A stretch of DNA of 20,017 nt, taken from Saprospiraceae bacterium UBA7328. Lineage in GTDB: Bacteria > Bacteroidota > Bacteroidia > Chitinophagales > Saprospiraceae. The stretch lies in contig DKPS01000027.1 of NCBI GenBank assembly GCA_002471345.1, positions 1 through 20,017 of the forward strand. The letters are read 5' to 3'. Position 1 is the stretch's first letter. Each line of letters starts with the position of its first letter. The translations under genes were made by a program, and so were the position numbers. A model generated the notes under the pieces. It made no database searches. It was not told the DNA's origin and worked only from the letters and a program-made list of their open reading frames with translations. Shown here piece after piece: positions 9,330 through 17,510 of the stretch.

Positions 9330-10070
9330 ATGTTCAATTTTTTCCGTAAAGACCGAAAGAGCCTTGCTGATGAGAATAGGCCGTTAAAATACTTTAGGTA
9401 TGCTCTTGGCGAAATATTTCTTGTTGTCATTGGGATTTTAATCGCCTTATCTATTAATAATTGGAATCAAAATAGAATTGAAGAGCAAGTTGAAAAACGG
9501 CTACTCAAAGAGCTTTATGAGAATCTAGAATACAATGAAAGAAAATTGGCCGTGGATATTGCTGAGGAGTACAAATCCATTCATTCAGTAAAAGAAGTAC
9601 TTCATATTCTTGAAAACCAATTAGAATACAATGATACTATGGACTATCATTTTGGAAGAGCCCAATTTTCACCGGATATAGTCCTTTCTTCAACTGCATT
9701 TAGATCTATTCAGAGTCGTGGTTTTGATATCATAAGCTCTGATAGTTTGCGAAAATCTATAATCACACTTTTTGACAATGAATATGGAAACCTAATTGCA
9801 CAAACGGTAAGACTAGAAGATCAATTCTGGCCTAGTTCCTTACTGCCTTTATATCATAAACACTTCCGAATCAGATCAATGGAAGGGACACCTCAAAATG
9901 ATCAATTGCATTCTTCACCTGTAGATTATGATGCTCTTTTAAATGATGCGCAATATCACAATATGATAAAGCATCGTGGTGGATTTAGATATAAAGGAGC
10001 CACATTAAAAAAGAGAGCACTTGAGGAAACCATAAAACTCAAAAATCAAATAAGTGATTACTTGGATTGA
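9330..10070 (+). CDS. DUF6090 family membrane-anchored protein
   Basis: The 246-residue product opens with the hallmark layout of DUF6090: a short basic N-terminus (FFRKDRK), an ENRPLKYFRYALGEI stretch, a single membrane span at about residues 26-42 (LGEIFLVVIGILIALSI), then NNWNQNR and a long predicted helical domain. Families of this kind are widespread in Bacteroidota and have no assigned function; the bulk is likely periplasmic or cytoplasmic behind one anchor. The gene stands 185 bp after the dehydrogenase and converges with the DoxX-like gene. No enzymatic motif is visible. The call rests on the conserved N-terminal segment. Confidence 0.8.
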   Translation: MFNFFRKDRKSLADENRPLKYFRYALGEIFLVVIGILIALSINNWNQNRIEEQVEKRLLKELYENLEYNERKLAVDIAEEYKSIHSVKEVLHILENQLEYNDTMDYHFGRAQFSPDIVLSSTAFRSIQSRGFDIISSDSLRKSIITLFDNEYGNLIAQTVRLEDQFWPSSLLPLYHKHFRIRSMEGTPQNDQLHSSPVDYDALLNDAQYHNMIKHRGGFRYKGATLKKRALEETIKLKNQISDYLD

Positions 10071-10225
10071 ATATAGGTTTTCTAAGCTAAGGATTGTTAG
10101 AAGTGGTAAATATCATTAAACTTCTATTTCCTTTCTTCAAATTAAAGAAAATACATAAACCATTCAGATAATAATCTGATCAAGGAAATTGATAAAAGAA
10201 AGAAATGAAATCTAGTGAACTATAG

Positions 10226-10627
10226 CTACAACAAGATCAAAGCACTCGCTAATCCCACTCCAAAGTAAATGGCAATAGTCTTTGCTCCATCATAATCCTT
10301 AGCTACTCGCTGACCAAAAATGAGCATCAATAATCCTATCAATGAAAGTATCAATCCTTGAATGATCCAAAATGGATTTTCACTCATTAAGTAATAGATG
10401 ACTCCTCCTATAGAACATAATCCAGCTAATGTTTCTATCAATGTTACGACTCCGAGCATAGGAGTAACAGTTGACTTTAAGGGTGTCTTTTCGAAGTGAG
10501 ACGTGATCCAGGCAAGGTTTCCTTTCCAATCAGTGATTTTATCTAATCCAGATTGAAGCATTACAATACCCCAAAAAGCTCCTACTAGGACAGGTAATAT
10601 GAAATTGAGATCGTGAAGTTTTTCCAT
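10226..10627 (-). CDS. DoxX-like small integral membrane protein
   Basis: The product is 133 residues from ATG 10627 (MEKLHDLNF). The in-frame ATG at 10663 would add 12 residues (MLEFEYVLYFRK). I prefer the later start because it places the first hydrophobic segment close to the N-terminus, as in the family. Four hydrophobic segments are visible, near residues 7-25, 53-80, 86-102 and 112-132. After the first comes L-Q-S-G-L-D-K, a DoxX-type signature, with the W-I-T-S-H-F loop following. DoxX proteins are quinone- or thiol-related membrane proteins whose exact roles vary. It lies 98 bp downstream of trxB on the same strand, so shared transcription and a redox role are possible, but this is inference from position. 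Confidence 0.72.
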   Translation of the reverse strand: MEKLHDLNFILPVLVGAFWGIVMLQSGLDKITDWKGNLAWITSHFEKTPLKSTVTPMLGVVTLIETLAGLCSIGGVIYYLMSENPFWIIQGLILSLIGLLMLIFGQRVAKDYDGAKTIAIYFGVGLASALILL

Positions 10628-10725
10628 TTTCCGAAAATACAAAACATATTCAAACTCCAGCATTCAGATCATACTCAAGTACGAATATTATGGTCTCCTT
10701 TCTCCTGACTACTAAATCCTGTCTC

Positions 10726-11661
10726 CTAAATAATCTCCTCCTCAGTCAAATAACGCTCCGCATCCAAAGCTGCCATACAACCCGTACCTGCAGCTGTAAC
10801 GGCTTGTCTGTATACTTTGTCAGATGCGTCTCCACTCACAAATACTCCTTTGATGGAAGTTTTAGCAGTGCCAGGTATGCCTATGAGGTAACCTGCATCA
10901 TCAGTCTCTAGCCAATCTTTGAAAACATCAGTATTCGGCTTGTGACCTATTGCCACGAAAAATCCAGAAGCTGGAATGACTGATTCTTCTCCTGTTTTAT
11001 TATTCTTCACTTTGACTCCTTCTACCTCTTCGGCTCCTAATACTTCTACAGTCTCCGTATTCCAGTATATCTCTATGTTTTCAGTTTTCTCCACCCTATT
11101 CTGCATAATTTTAGATGCCCTCAATTCATCCCTTCTTACGAGCATATGCACCTTAGGACATAATTTTGCCAGATAAGAAGCTTCTTCTGCAGCGGTATCG
11201 CCACCTCCAACAATCACGACTTCCTTTCCTCTGAAAAAGAAACCATCACATACTGCACATGCTGATACACCTTGATTCATCAGTCTCTGCTCTGATTCTA
11301 GTCCTAACCACTTTGCACTAGCACCAGTACTGATTATAACACTATGTGCTTTGAGCTCTTCACCACTTTCTGTAAACACACTATGTACAGGTCCTGTAAA
11401 ATCCACTTTTGTAATCATCTCATACTTCACAACAGTCTCAAATCGCTCTGCTTGCTTTCTGAAGTCTTCCATCATCTCCGGTCCTTGCACTCCTTCTGGG
11501 TATCCAGGGTAGTTCTCTACCTCGGTGGTAATAGTAAGTTGTCCCCCCGGCTCAGGGCCAGTAAATAGAATAGGTTTCATATTAGCTCTGGCTGCGTAAA
11601 TAGCTGCTGTATATCCTGCAGGACCTGAACCTATAATGATACAATTATGAATGTCTGACAT
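10726..11661 (-). CDS. trxB: Thioredoxin reductase
   Basis: TrxB uses NADPH and FAD to reduce thioredoxin in the cytoplasm. The 311-residue product matches the low-molecular-weight bacterial type. It shows the FAD-binding GSGPAG (11-16), GGQL (39-42), ENYPG (49-53), the redox dithiol C135-A-V-C138 in CAVCDG, the NADPH site GGGDTAAEEA (152-161) with the basic RRDELRAS loop, and the C-terminal FAD motif GVFVSGDASD followed by RQAVTAAGTGCMAALDAERY. Start ATG 11661 gives MSDIHNC, as expected. A TAnnTTTG element lies 22 nt upstream. It is followed by the DoxX-like gene and preceded by the large haem lipoprotein gene on the same strand, 270 bp away. The protein looks intact. Confidence 0.97.
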   Translation of the reverse strand: MSDIHNCIIIGSGPAGYTAAIYAARANMKPILFTGPEPGGQLTITTEVENYPGYPEGVQGPEMMEDFRKQAERFETVVKYEMITKVDFTGPVHSVFTESGEELKAHSVIISTGASAKWLGLESEQRLMNQGVSACAVCDGFFFRGKEVVIVGGGDTAAEEASYLAKLCPKVHMLVRRDELRASKIMQNRVEKTENIEIYWNTETVEVLGAEEVEGVKVKNNKTGEESVIPASGFFVAIGHKPNTDVFKDWLETDDAGYLIGIPGTAKTSIKGVFVSGDASDKVYRQAVTAAGTGCMAALDAERYLTEEEII

Positions 11662-11683
11662 ATTTCTTTTTTTATAATGGCTG

Positions 11684-11691
11684 CAAATGTA
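11684..11691 (-). promoter_or_regulatory. Probable Bacteroidota -7 promoter element for trxB
   Basis: On the minus strand these bases read TACATTTG, a full match to the Bacteroidota -7 consensus TAnnTTTG. It ends 22 nt before the trxB ATG, a suitable distance. The -33 region is weak: no clean TTG lies 19-21 nt upstream, only a T-rich TTTAGG. This is the only full consensus match I found close before a gene start in the window. Confidence 0.5.
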
Positions 11692-11811
11692 TAGGAATTA
11701 GTTAATCCTAAATTGAAAATGATAGACAATCTGTATTAGGAATTGTTCTTTTGCTTTGATTCACATTGCAAAATTTAGACGCATTTTACATAATTGAGTT
11801 AGCTCTACGAC

Positions 11812-11887
11812 AGTTCTACATTTCTAATAAACCAAGTCTAGTCTTTCTTGAACTTTCCTTTTTGATGTTTATACAAAATGTAGAACT
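11812..11887. repeat. Perfect 12-bp inverted repeat with 52-nt spacer
   Basis: AGTTCTACATTT (11812-11823) and AAATGTAGAACT (11876-11887) are exact reverse complements. They lie in the 270-bp gap between the end of the haem lipoprotein gene and the trxB promoter. There is no poly-U tail, and the spacer is long for a terminator. They may be operator half sites, a structured 3' UTR or a small element remnant. Confidence 0.5.
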
Positions 11888-11931
11888 CTAAATTTTTCAT
11901 CATTGACCTTTTTATCAATTCAAGATCTAAA

Positions 11932-14900
11932 TCACTCATCAATTGTCTTCAAAAATGCCACCATATCTAATACTTCATCATCACTGAAGATGTTCAATAT
12001 ACCTTCGGGCATCATAGATTTCTCCGTAACTTCTCTAGATTGTATTTCAGATTTACTCACTTTTATTGGTTCTTGACCCACAACTCTTATGGTTACTTGT
12101 CGATTGTTTTCTTCTATTACATTACCACTATACGTACGTCCATCCCTGGTTGTAATGATGACTAATTTGTAATCATCTTGAATCACACCACTTGGTTCGA
12201 TGATATTGCCGAGAAGGTAAGTCGTATTTGTACGATTTGAGCCTGTCAAATCTGGACCTATGTCACTCCCTTCTCCATACATTTTATGGCATATGCCACA
12301 GGCACTTTTAAATAATAATTTGCCATTTTCTAGATCAGCATTTGCTACAGCTTCATCAGTGATTAAACGTTGGTATTTTTTGTATTCTGCTTTCTTATTA
12401 CCTGTAAGCTGATCGATAGGACCCCAGATTTCTACGAAACCATTTCCTACTACCCTTCTTAGCTGTATGGCGATATATGATGGTATGTCTTTGCGAGGCA
12501 TCGTCTCATTTTTAATGGCGTCGGCTAACATCCAACCATATGACGATCTAGATGACATTGTCTGTATCACTTCTTGTTTTTCTACGGTATTAAATCCTTC
12601 ATATTTTTGCATTAAAAGCTGACCTAGATCTTCATGATCATAACTGGCAATAGCTCTAATAGCGTCAATACGTAGTTGATCATTTCCTATCAGACTGGGC
12701 AGATGGTCTATTAATTCAATTCGCTTTTGAGCAGCAAGACTACTGATGGCATTCTTGCGATCATCGCTTTTAGCTGTAGCATTTTTCACCAAGGCAATCA
12801 TCTCTTTGGCTGCAGAAGCACTTCCGAAATATTGAGCAATAGACAGTAAAATAGGTGAGAGTATCTCATCAGATTTCAACTCGTCATATATAGATTCCCA
12901 AGAGGACGGCTCTTTGATATCAGTTCTTCCTTCCAGACCATCTAGTATGCCTGTGAGCAGATGTAATTTATCACCATTTATGCTAGAAAGTGATGCAGTA
13001 AGTTCCTCAATTTGGTTAGCATCTACAAGGCGTCTAGCTATATGATTAGTCACCATAGGTATTCTGCTTTTCGAGGCTATTTCAATTGCTCTTGAAGGAT
13101 CATCTTCGATAATAGGTTCAATACCAAACCATAACATAAATGGAATATTGGGATCATCAGCATCATCGGCATATTGAACTAATGCTTCTGCTATACCCCA
13201 TCGATCAGAATTATTCATTCTTTGCAAAGCCGTAGCTAGATACATCCTTACTACTGGAGAGTCCTCCTCAGCGGCCATTCTTGTGAATTTCGAGAGGGTT
13301 ACGTCCGAAGCGTCTTTGTCCTCACATAGAAATTGTACTGCCCAAGCCCGGATGTATTCATCACTATCATTGAGTAACTTAATCAGACCATTTTTATCTA
13401 TCAGTTGAGAATTATGCATCGTCCAAAGGGCTTTCAACCTAAGATCTGTATTAGACTTATCTTCTAATAGGTTTTGAAGAAGGGACGTGGCGTCAGAATC
13501 TATACTTCCCTTTTGTGCCCTTTTTTGTAATATTAATCTAGCCCTTCGCCCATGCCAGTCACTCGGAGAAAGTTGAAGTTCCACTAGTTCTGAATCAGAT
13601 AAGAGATTGAGATCTTCATATCTACCTGCCCAATCTTTAGCCAGAGATTCTTCGGGCATTATTCTAAACACTCTACCAGTTTCTTTGTGCAGTACTTCTT
13701 TACCACAAATGTCAGCGTCATGCCAGTCCAAAACATATACTCCTCCTTCTGGACCGACTTCCATGCTGAATCCTATCCATTGGGCATTATTAGCCATCAT
13801 AAAATCTTCGCCATGGCTGGCTATGAATCCAGATCCATTGGGTTTGAGTATATCTGAGAGAACAGCATGTTCATGAATATTCGCCATAAAAAGACGGCCT
13901 TGTTGATCAGCTGGAAAAGCATCAGATTGATAGATTCTAGCTCCACCATGTGCTGATCGGTGTCTATGATCCACAATGGTCCTGATATCCCGATAGACGT
14001 GTGGATTGAAATGTTGCCCTCCTTGTCTATGATAGATTCCTCCAGGAATCACATGAAAAAGATGTGGAATCACACAAGCTGATATAAACAACTGTCCTTT
14101 AGCATCATGATCAATACCCCATGGATTACTAAATCCATGTGAGACTACTTCAAAACGGTCTTTAGTAGGATGATATCGCCACACACCGCCATTAATATCC
14201 ACACCGTCAGCTTCGAGTAGATCCTCTGGAAATGCTTCATGGGGCCCATAAATGCGTCCTTCACCTATAGGTTTTCTGATTTTAGATGGAGTGGCAAATC
14301 CTTCTAAACCATAAAGCCATCCGTCTGGTCCCCAGTGAAAACTGTTAATGGTCTCATGTCTATCTCTTATACCCCAACCTGTTAAAAGTACTTTTATATC
14401 TTCCTTGGACGCTTTGTCATCGCCGTCAGCATCCGATACATAGAGCAGATTGGGTGGGGCACCGAGATATAATCCATCAAAACCTACTGCTATAGCCGAA
14501 GGAAATGGAATGCCTTCAAGAAATACAGATTGTTTATCAGCCACCCCATCTTTATCGGTATCTTCTAAAATCAATATGCGGCTATCACCTGAATTAGAAA
14601 AACCATCTCCCCGAGATTCATAATCTCGATTCTCAGCAATCCACATCCTTCCTTTATCATCCCAACAAAAAGCCATCGGCTGAGTGATCATAGGTTCAGA
14701 AGCATAGGCATTTACTTGGTAACCTTCCTTGATTGTCATCTCATCTACAGCCTCTTGGGGAGAAAGCAGCTTAGCCTCTAAGGCTTCTTTTTGGGCTATC
14801 CCCCACAATACCGCCTTATTGTACATCCCATCATCACCGATATAATCAGCCCATATGCTATCCATCTTCGCTCCATCATGCTCACCTTCATAAGCGACAA

Positions 14901-15816
14901 CTTGATGCAAAAAGGTAGCTGTTTCTCCTTTTTTTATGTGCCAATCACCCATTCTAGCTCTTACAGGTCCTACTCCTAGCTGACCATCCACTCTCCAAGG
15001 CTGAGGAAAGCCATCATTTTCGGGATGATCAAAAATTGCTATATGTCCATATTCTTCGAGTCCTTCAATCTCCATTCCTACATCCACCCACATGGCTCTC
15101 TGCCCTTCGGCATTATTGTTTTGATGTCTGGCAGCATTTATCACTTCACCCTGTATGCCATTACTCCACGGCATTCTGAGAAACATACCTCCATAGTCAA
15201 ATTCATTTATAGTAATGTCCTCTAGAGCCTTACCATTCCACTCCAGAGAAAGCAAAAAACGACTATTCTTTTCCTCAAAACTCCATATTTGTGTCTCCTC
15301 CATTATAGGCTCGTTCCCTTCATTCATCATGTGATATATGGTCTGCCATTTGATTTTTTGCCACTCTTCTTGAAGAAGCTCCATGGATACTCTTTCCCAA
15401 TATCCATCTTCGGGATGGTGAAAAAAATCACGTCCAATCTGTTCTTGTATCCTATCTGGTTTGTCTTTTCTATAAAACCATTTTTTCAATGTATCAGGTT
15501 CAATATGAGTGCCATTCACACGAGTAAAACCCCAATAGAGACCAGTCTGATGTTTATGATGTCCTGGACTATATTGTGTGAGTGAAGATTTAGAATGAGG
15601 GGCCATGATGGGATGGAGGTAGGGTCTGTGATCACTCCTTGCATTCTGCGTCACAAGAGCCACGTCATTTCCTTCTCTATAAATTTTTATAGTTTCTTCT
15701 TCTTCTACAGCATAAAATTGGTCACTAAAAACGGAATCTGATTCACTCCCACATGATAATATCATCAAGGTGAGTACAATAAAAAAAAGACCTTTAGTAG
15801 TCGTATTTAGATTCAT
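11932..15816 (-). CDS. Giant lipoprotein: DUF6807 + PVC-type dehydrogenase + HEAT-like repeats + cytochrome c
   Basis: The product is 1294 residues. Residues 1-22 form a lipoprotein signal (LMILSC, Cys22). About 35-325 is a DUF6807/PmoA-type domain (PYLHPI, GHHKHQTGLYWGF). About 360-740 is the beta-propeller membrane-bound dehydrogenase domain of PVC-type cytochromes (EGYQVNAYASEP, GRMWIAENRDY, several D-x-D-x-D-G calcium-like loops, HRSAHGGARIY, GRVFRIMPEE). About 760-1110 is a run of helical HEAT-like repeats. The end is a cytochrome c domain with C1173-G-I-C1176-H1177, followed by GPDLTGS and the axial Met near MMPEG (1268-1270). Such proteins are thought to oxidise sugar-like substrates outside the cytoplasm and pass electrons to haem; the substrate is unknown. 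It follows the Gfo/Idh gene by 13 bp. Fusion of DUF6807 at the N-terminus is the notable feature. Confidence 0.87.
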   Translation of the reverse strand: MNLNTTTKGLFFIVLTLMILSCGSESDSVFSDQFYAVEEEETIKIYREGNDVALVTQNARSDHRPYLHPIMAPHSKSSLTQYSPGHHKHQTGLYWGFTRVNGTHIEPDTLKKWFYRKDKPDRIQEQIGRDFFHHPEDGYWERVSMELLQEEWQKIKWQTIYHMMNEGNEPIMEETQIWSFEEKNSRFLLSLEWNGKALEDITINEFDYGGMFLRMPWSNGIQGEVINAARHQNNNAEGQRAMWVDVGMEIEGLEEYGHIAIFDHPENDGFPQPWRVDGQLGVGPVRARMGDWHIKKGETATFLHQVVAYEGEHDGAKMDSIWADYIGDDGMYNKAVLWGIAQKEALEAKLLSPQEAVDEMTIKEGYQVNAYASEPMITQPMAFCWDDKGRMWIAENRDYESRGDGFSNSGDSRILILEDTDKDGVADKQSVFLEGIPFPSAIAVGFDGLYLGAPPNLLYVSDADGDDKASKEDIKVLLTGWGIRDRHETINSFHWGPDGWLYGLEGFATPSKIRKPIGEGRIYGPHEAFPEDLLEADGVDINGGVWRYHPTKDRFEVVSHGFSNPWGIDHDAKGQLFISACVIPHLFHVIPGGIYHRQGGQHFNPHVYRDIRTIVDHRHRSAHGGARIYQSDAFPADQQGRLFMANIHEHAVLSDILKPNGSGFIASHGEDFMMANNAQWIGFSMEVGPEGGVYVLDWHDADICGKEVLHKETGRVFRIMPEESLAKDWAGRYEDLNLLSDSELVELQLSPSDWHGRRARLILQKRAQKGSIDSDATSLLQNLLEDKSNTDLRLKALWTMHNSQLIDKNGLIKLLNDSDEYIRAWAVQFLCEDKDASDVTLSKFTRMAAEEDSPVVRMYLATALQRMNNSDRWGIAEALVQYADDADDPNIPFMLWFGIEPIIEDDPSRAIEIASKSRIPMVTNHIARRLVDANQIEELTASLSSINGDKLHLLTGILDGLEGRTDIKEPSSWESIYDELKSDEILSPILLSIAQYFGSASAAKEMIALVKNATAKSDDRKNAISSLAAQKRIELIDHLPSLIGNDQLRIDAIRAIASYDHEDLGQLLMQKYEGFNTVEKQEVIQTMSSRSSYGWMLADAIKNETMPRKDIPSYIAIQLRRVVGNGFVEIWGPIDQLTGNKKAEYKKYQRLITDEAVANADLENGKLLFKSACGICHKMYGEGSDIGPDLTGSNRTNTTYLLGNIIEPSGVIQDDYKLVIITTRDGRTYSGNVIEENNRQVTIRVVGQEPIKVSKSEIQSREVTEKSMMPEGILNIFSDDEVLDMVAFLKTIDE

Positions 15817-15829
15817 AGCAGTAGGCTTT

Positions 15830-16957
15830 CTATGTTAAAGTAAATTCAGGTAATTTGATAATCTCACCTCCTCTGAGTGCTGATTCATGAGCTAATATGC
15901 CGACACAGGTGATATTAGCAGATTGTACGGCATTGGGATAGGCTGAACGACCTTTAACTAAAGCATCGATGAACTCATGCACCATATGTGGATGCGATCC
16001 ACCATGCCCTGCTCCCTGAGTAAATGAGAGATGCTGATTATCATCAGAATCATATACACCACCAGTAGTGAATGGCTGGATTTCTTCTGGTAGAAGATGA
16101 GCATAGTCAGGGCAACTTACCTCTGATGGGATTTCAGGTTCAGGCTTTTTAGCAGTATGTACGATGAGTGGTTTGTGTTCTATAATCGGCCATTCTACAG
16201 ATTTTTTAGAACCATACACTTCAAAGCTTTCTCGGTATTGACGAGCTACATCATATAGAGATCTATAGACCTGTGCACTCACATCCGAATCTTTGAATTT
16301 AATATGAGTAGTCTCCACCGCAAATGGGCTATTATAGTGTTCATGCATCTCCTCACGGATGGTACCTGAACCAAAACACGATACATATTCTGCTTCTGAC
16401 CTATTCAATGCCAAGACAGGTCCGACACAATGAGTGGCATAATACATCGGAGGAAGTCCGGGCCAATATCCTGGCCATCCATCCATATCTTGCTGATGAC
16501 TCGCCTTGAGAAACTGTATTTTGCCTAATTCTCCATTTTCATACATTTCTTTCATGAATAAAAACTCACGAGCATATACGACAGTCTCCATCATCATATA
16601 GGTGAGTCCAGTCTCCTTTGCAAGCCTTACTATCTCTTCACACTCTTCCACAGTCGTAGCCATCGGCACAGTACAAGCCACATGTTTTCCAGCCTTCAGT
16701 GCTTTTATAGATTGTATTCCATGATCAGGAATAGGAGTATTAATATGGACAGCATCTATATCAGGATCTAGGATCAATTCATCAAATGATGTATACCTTT
16801 TCGGAATATCGAAGGCATCACCAATTTCATCTAATTTGATTTGATTCCGTTGGCAGATAGCCACTAAGTTTACACCTTTATATCTTTGATAAATAGGTAT
16901 AAACTCTGCCCCAAAACCTAGGCCAACTATAGCAATATTGATATTTTTTTTGTCCAT
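15830..16957 (-). CDS. Gfo/Idh/MocA-family NAD(P)-dependent oxidoreductase
   Basis: The 375-residue product begins with a Rossmann motif (VGLGFGAEF, 11-19) and has the two-domain layout of the family, which oxidises or epimerises sugars and inositols in the cytoplasm. The usual EKP motif that supplies a catalytic lysine is replaced by C-T-V-P-M (95-99). The later active-site stretch YYATHCVGP retains a histidine, and GHGGSHPHMVHEF lies in the C-terminal third. The start MDKKNINIAIVG at 16957 gives the normal N-terminus. No signal peptide is present. The gene is the first of a two-gene unit, ending 13 bp before the giant haem lipoprotein. Pairing with DUF6807 and PVC dehydrogenase suggests joint use of one carbohydrate. 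The exact substrate cannot be stated. The lost lysine may mark a subfamily with another catalytic base or a non-dehydrogenase role. Confidence 0.88.
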   Translation of the reverse strand: MDKKNINIAIVGLGFGAEFIPIYQRYKGVNLVAICQRNQIKLDEIGDAFDIPKRYTSFDELILDPDIDAVHINTPIPDHGIQSIKALKAGKHVACTVPMATTVEECEEIVRLAKETGLTYMMMETVVYAREFLFMKEMYENGELGKIQFLKASHQQDMDGWPGYWPGLPPMYYATHCVGPVLALNRSEAEYVSCFGSGTIREEMHEHYNSPFAVETTHIKFKDSDVSAQVYRSLYDVARQYRESFEVYGSKKSVEWPIIEHKPLIVHTAKKPEPEIPSEVSCPDYAHLLPEEIQPFTTGGVYDSDDNQHLSFTQGAGHGGSHPHMVHEFIDALVKGRSAYPNAVQSANITCVGILAHESALRGGEIIKLPEFTLT

Positions 16958-17312
16958 ATTAACATCATTTTACAGAGCTCATCAAGATAAGAATGAAATC
17001 GTTTTATTCTCAATTATTATATAATTCATTTGCCAATTCTCATTTGTAAAAACAAAATCGCTCTTGATATCAGAATCGTAGATTCACTTACAATTAGCTG
17101 CTATTTGAGAAACTGTAATTACAAAAATTTGACATCACCTTTTTTTGGAAAGAATCACAAACAAGAACCAATCTATACTGTATTAACATCGTGCTATCTC
17201 AATTTAAATATTGAATAAGTATTAGTGGACTTATAAATTCAATTTTGAGCCAATTTAAACGAAACAGAATTCTGTGAGTGACAGTTTTGAAAGCGGTTAA
17301 AAATATAATATC
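16958..17312. other. Non-coding AT-rich stretch upstream of the Gfo/Idh gene
   Basis: No supported gene was found. A 62-codon plus-strand frame (17030-17218) has no family signature and poor composition. No full TAnnTTTG element was seen on the minus strand here, although the promoter of the Gfo/Idh operon is expected in this region. Confidence 0.4.
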
Positions 17313-17460
17313 CATGACTAACTCCCCTAACCCCTCTCAAAAAGAGGGGAACAGCGGCATTAATAATCGATATGGCAAACGAATTAGAAATTTTAGTAAG
17401 GTCTGTTATTCTTGAAACTATGCCTCCTCTTTTGAAAGAGGAGATTGGCGGAGTTATATG
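17313..17460. mobile_element. MITE-like element with imperfect terminal inverted repeats, about 148 bp
   Basis: Two arms, 17313-17352 and 17421-17460, are imperfect inverted copies: each contains TAACTCC near its outer end (17319-17325, and GGAGTTA at 17450-17456) followed by a C/T-rich block. Each arm folds into its own hairpin: CCCCTCT/AGAGGGG around a 5-nt loop (17331-17349), and CTCCTCTTT/AAAGAGGAG (17424-17443, 9-bp stem around a central TG). The 68-bp interior carries no gene. The layout resembles dispersed non-coding repeats common in Bacteroidota genomes. No target-site duplication is clear, and no transposase is present in the window. Confidence 0.5.
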
Positions 17461-17510
17461 ATTACATGTAGCTCGATCAGAGTAATTGTATCATAAAAAC
17501 AAAACCTAAT

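Noticed and set aside
10071..10225. Terminator between the convergent DUF6090 and DoxX-like genes.
   Set aside because: Only a weak all-AT stem (TTTCTT/AAGAAA) was visible, not enough to call.
10628..10663. Longer N-terminus for the DoxX-like protein from ATG 10663.
   Set aside because: The extra 12 residues do not resemble the family N-terminus; kept as an alternative only.
17030..17218. A 62-residue plus-strand open frame in the intergenic region.
   Set aside because: No family signature, no upstream promoter element, and no context; likely chance.
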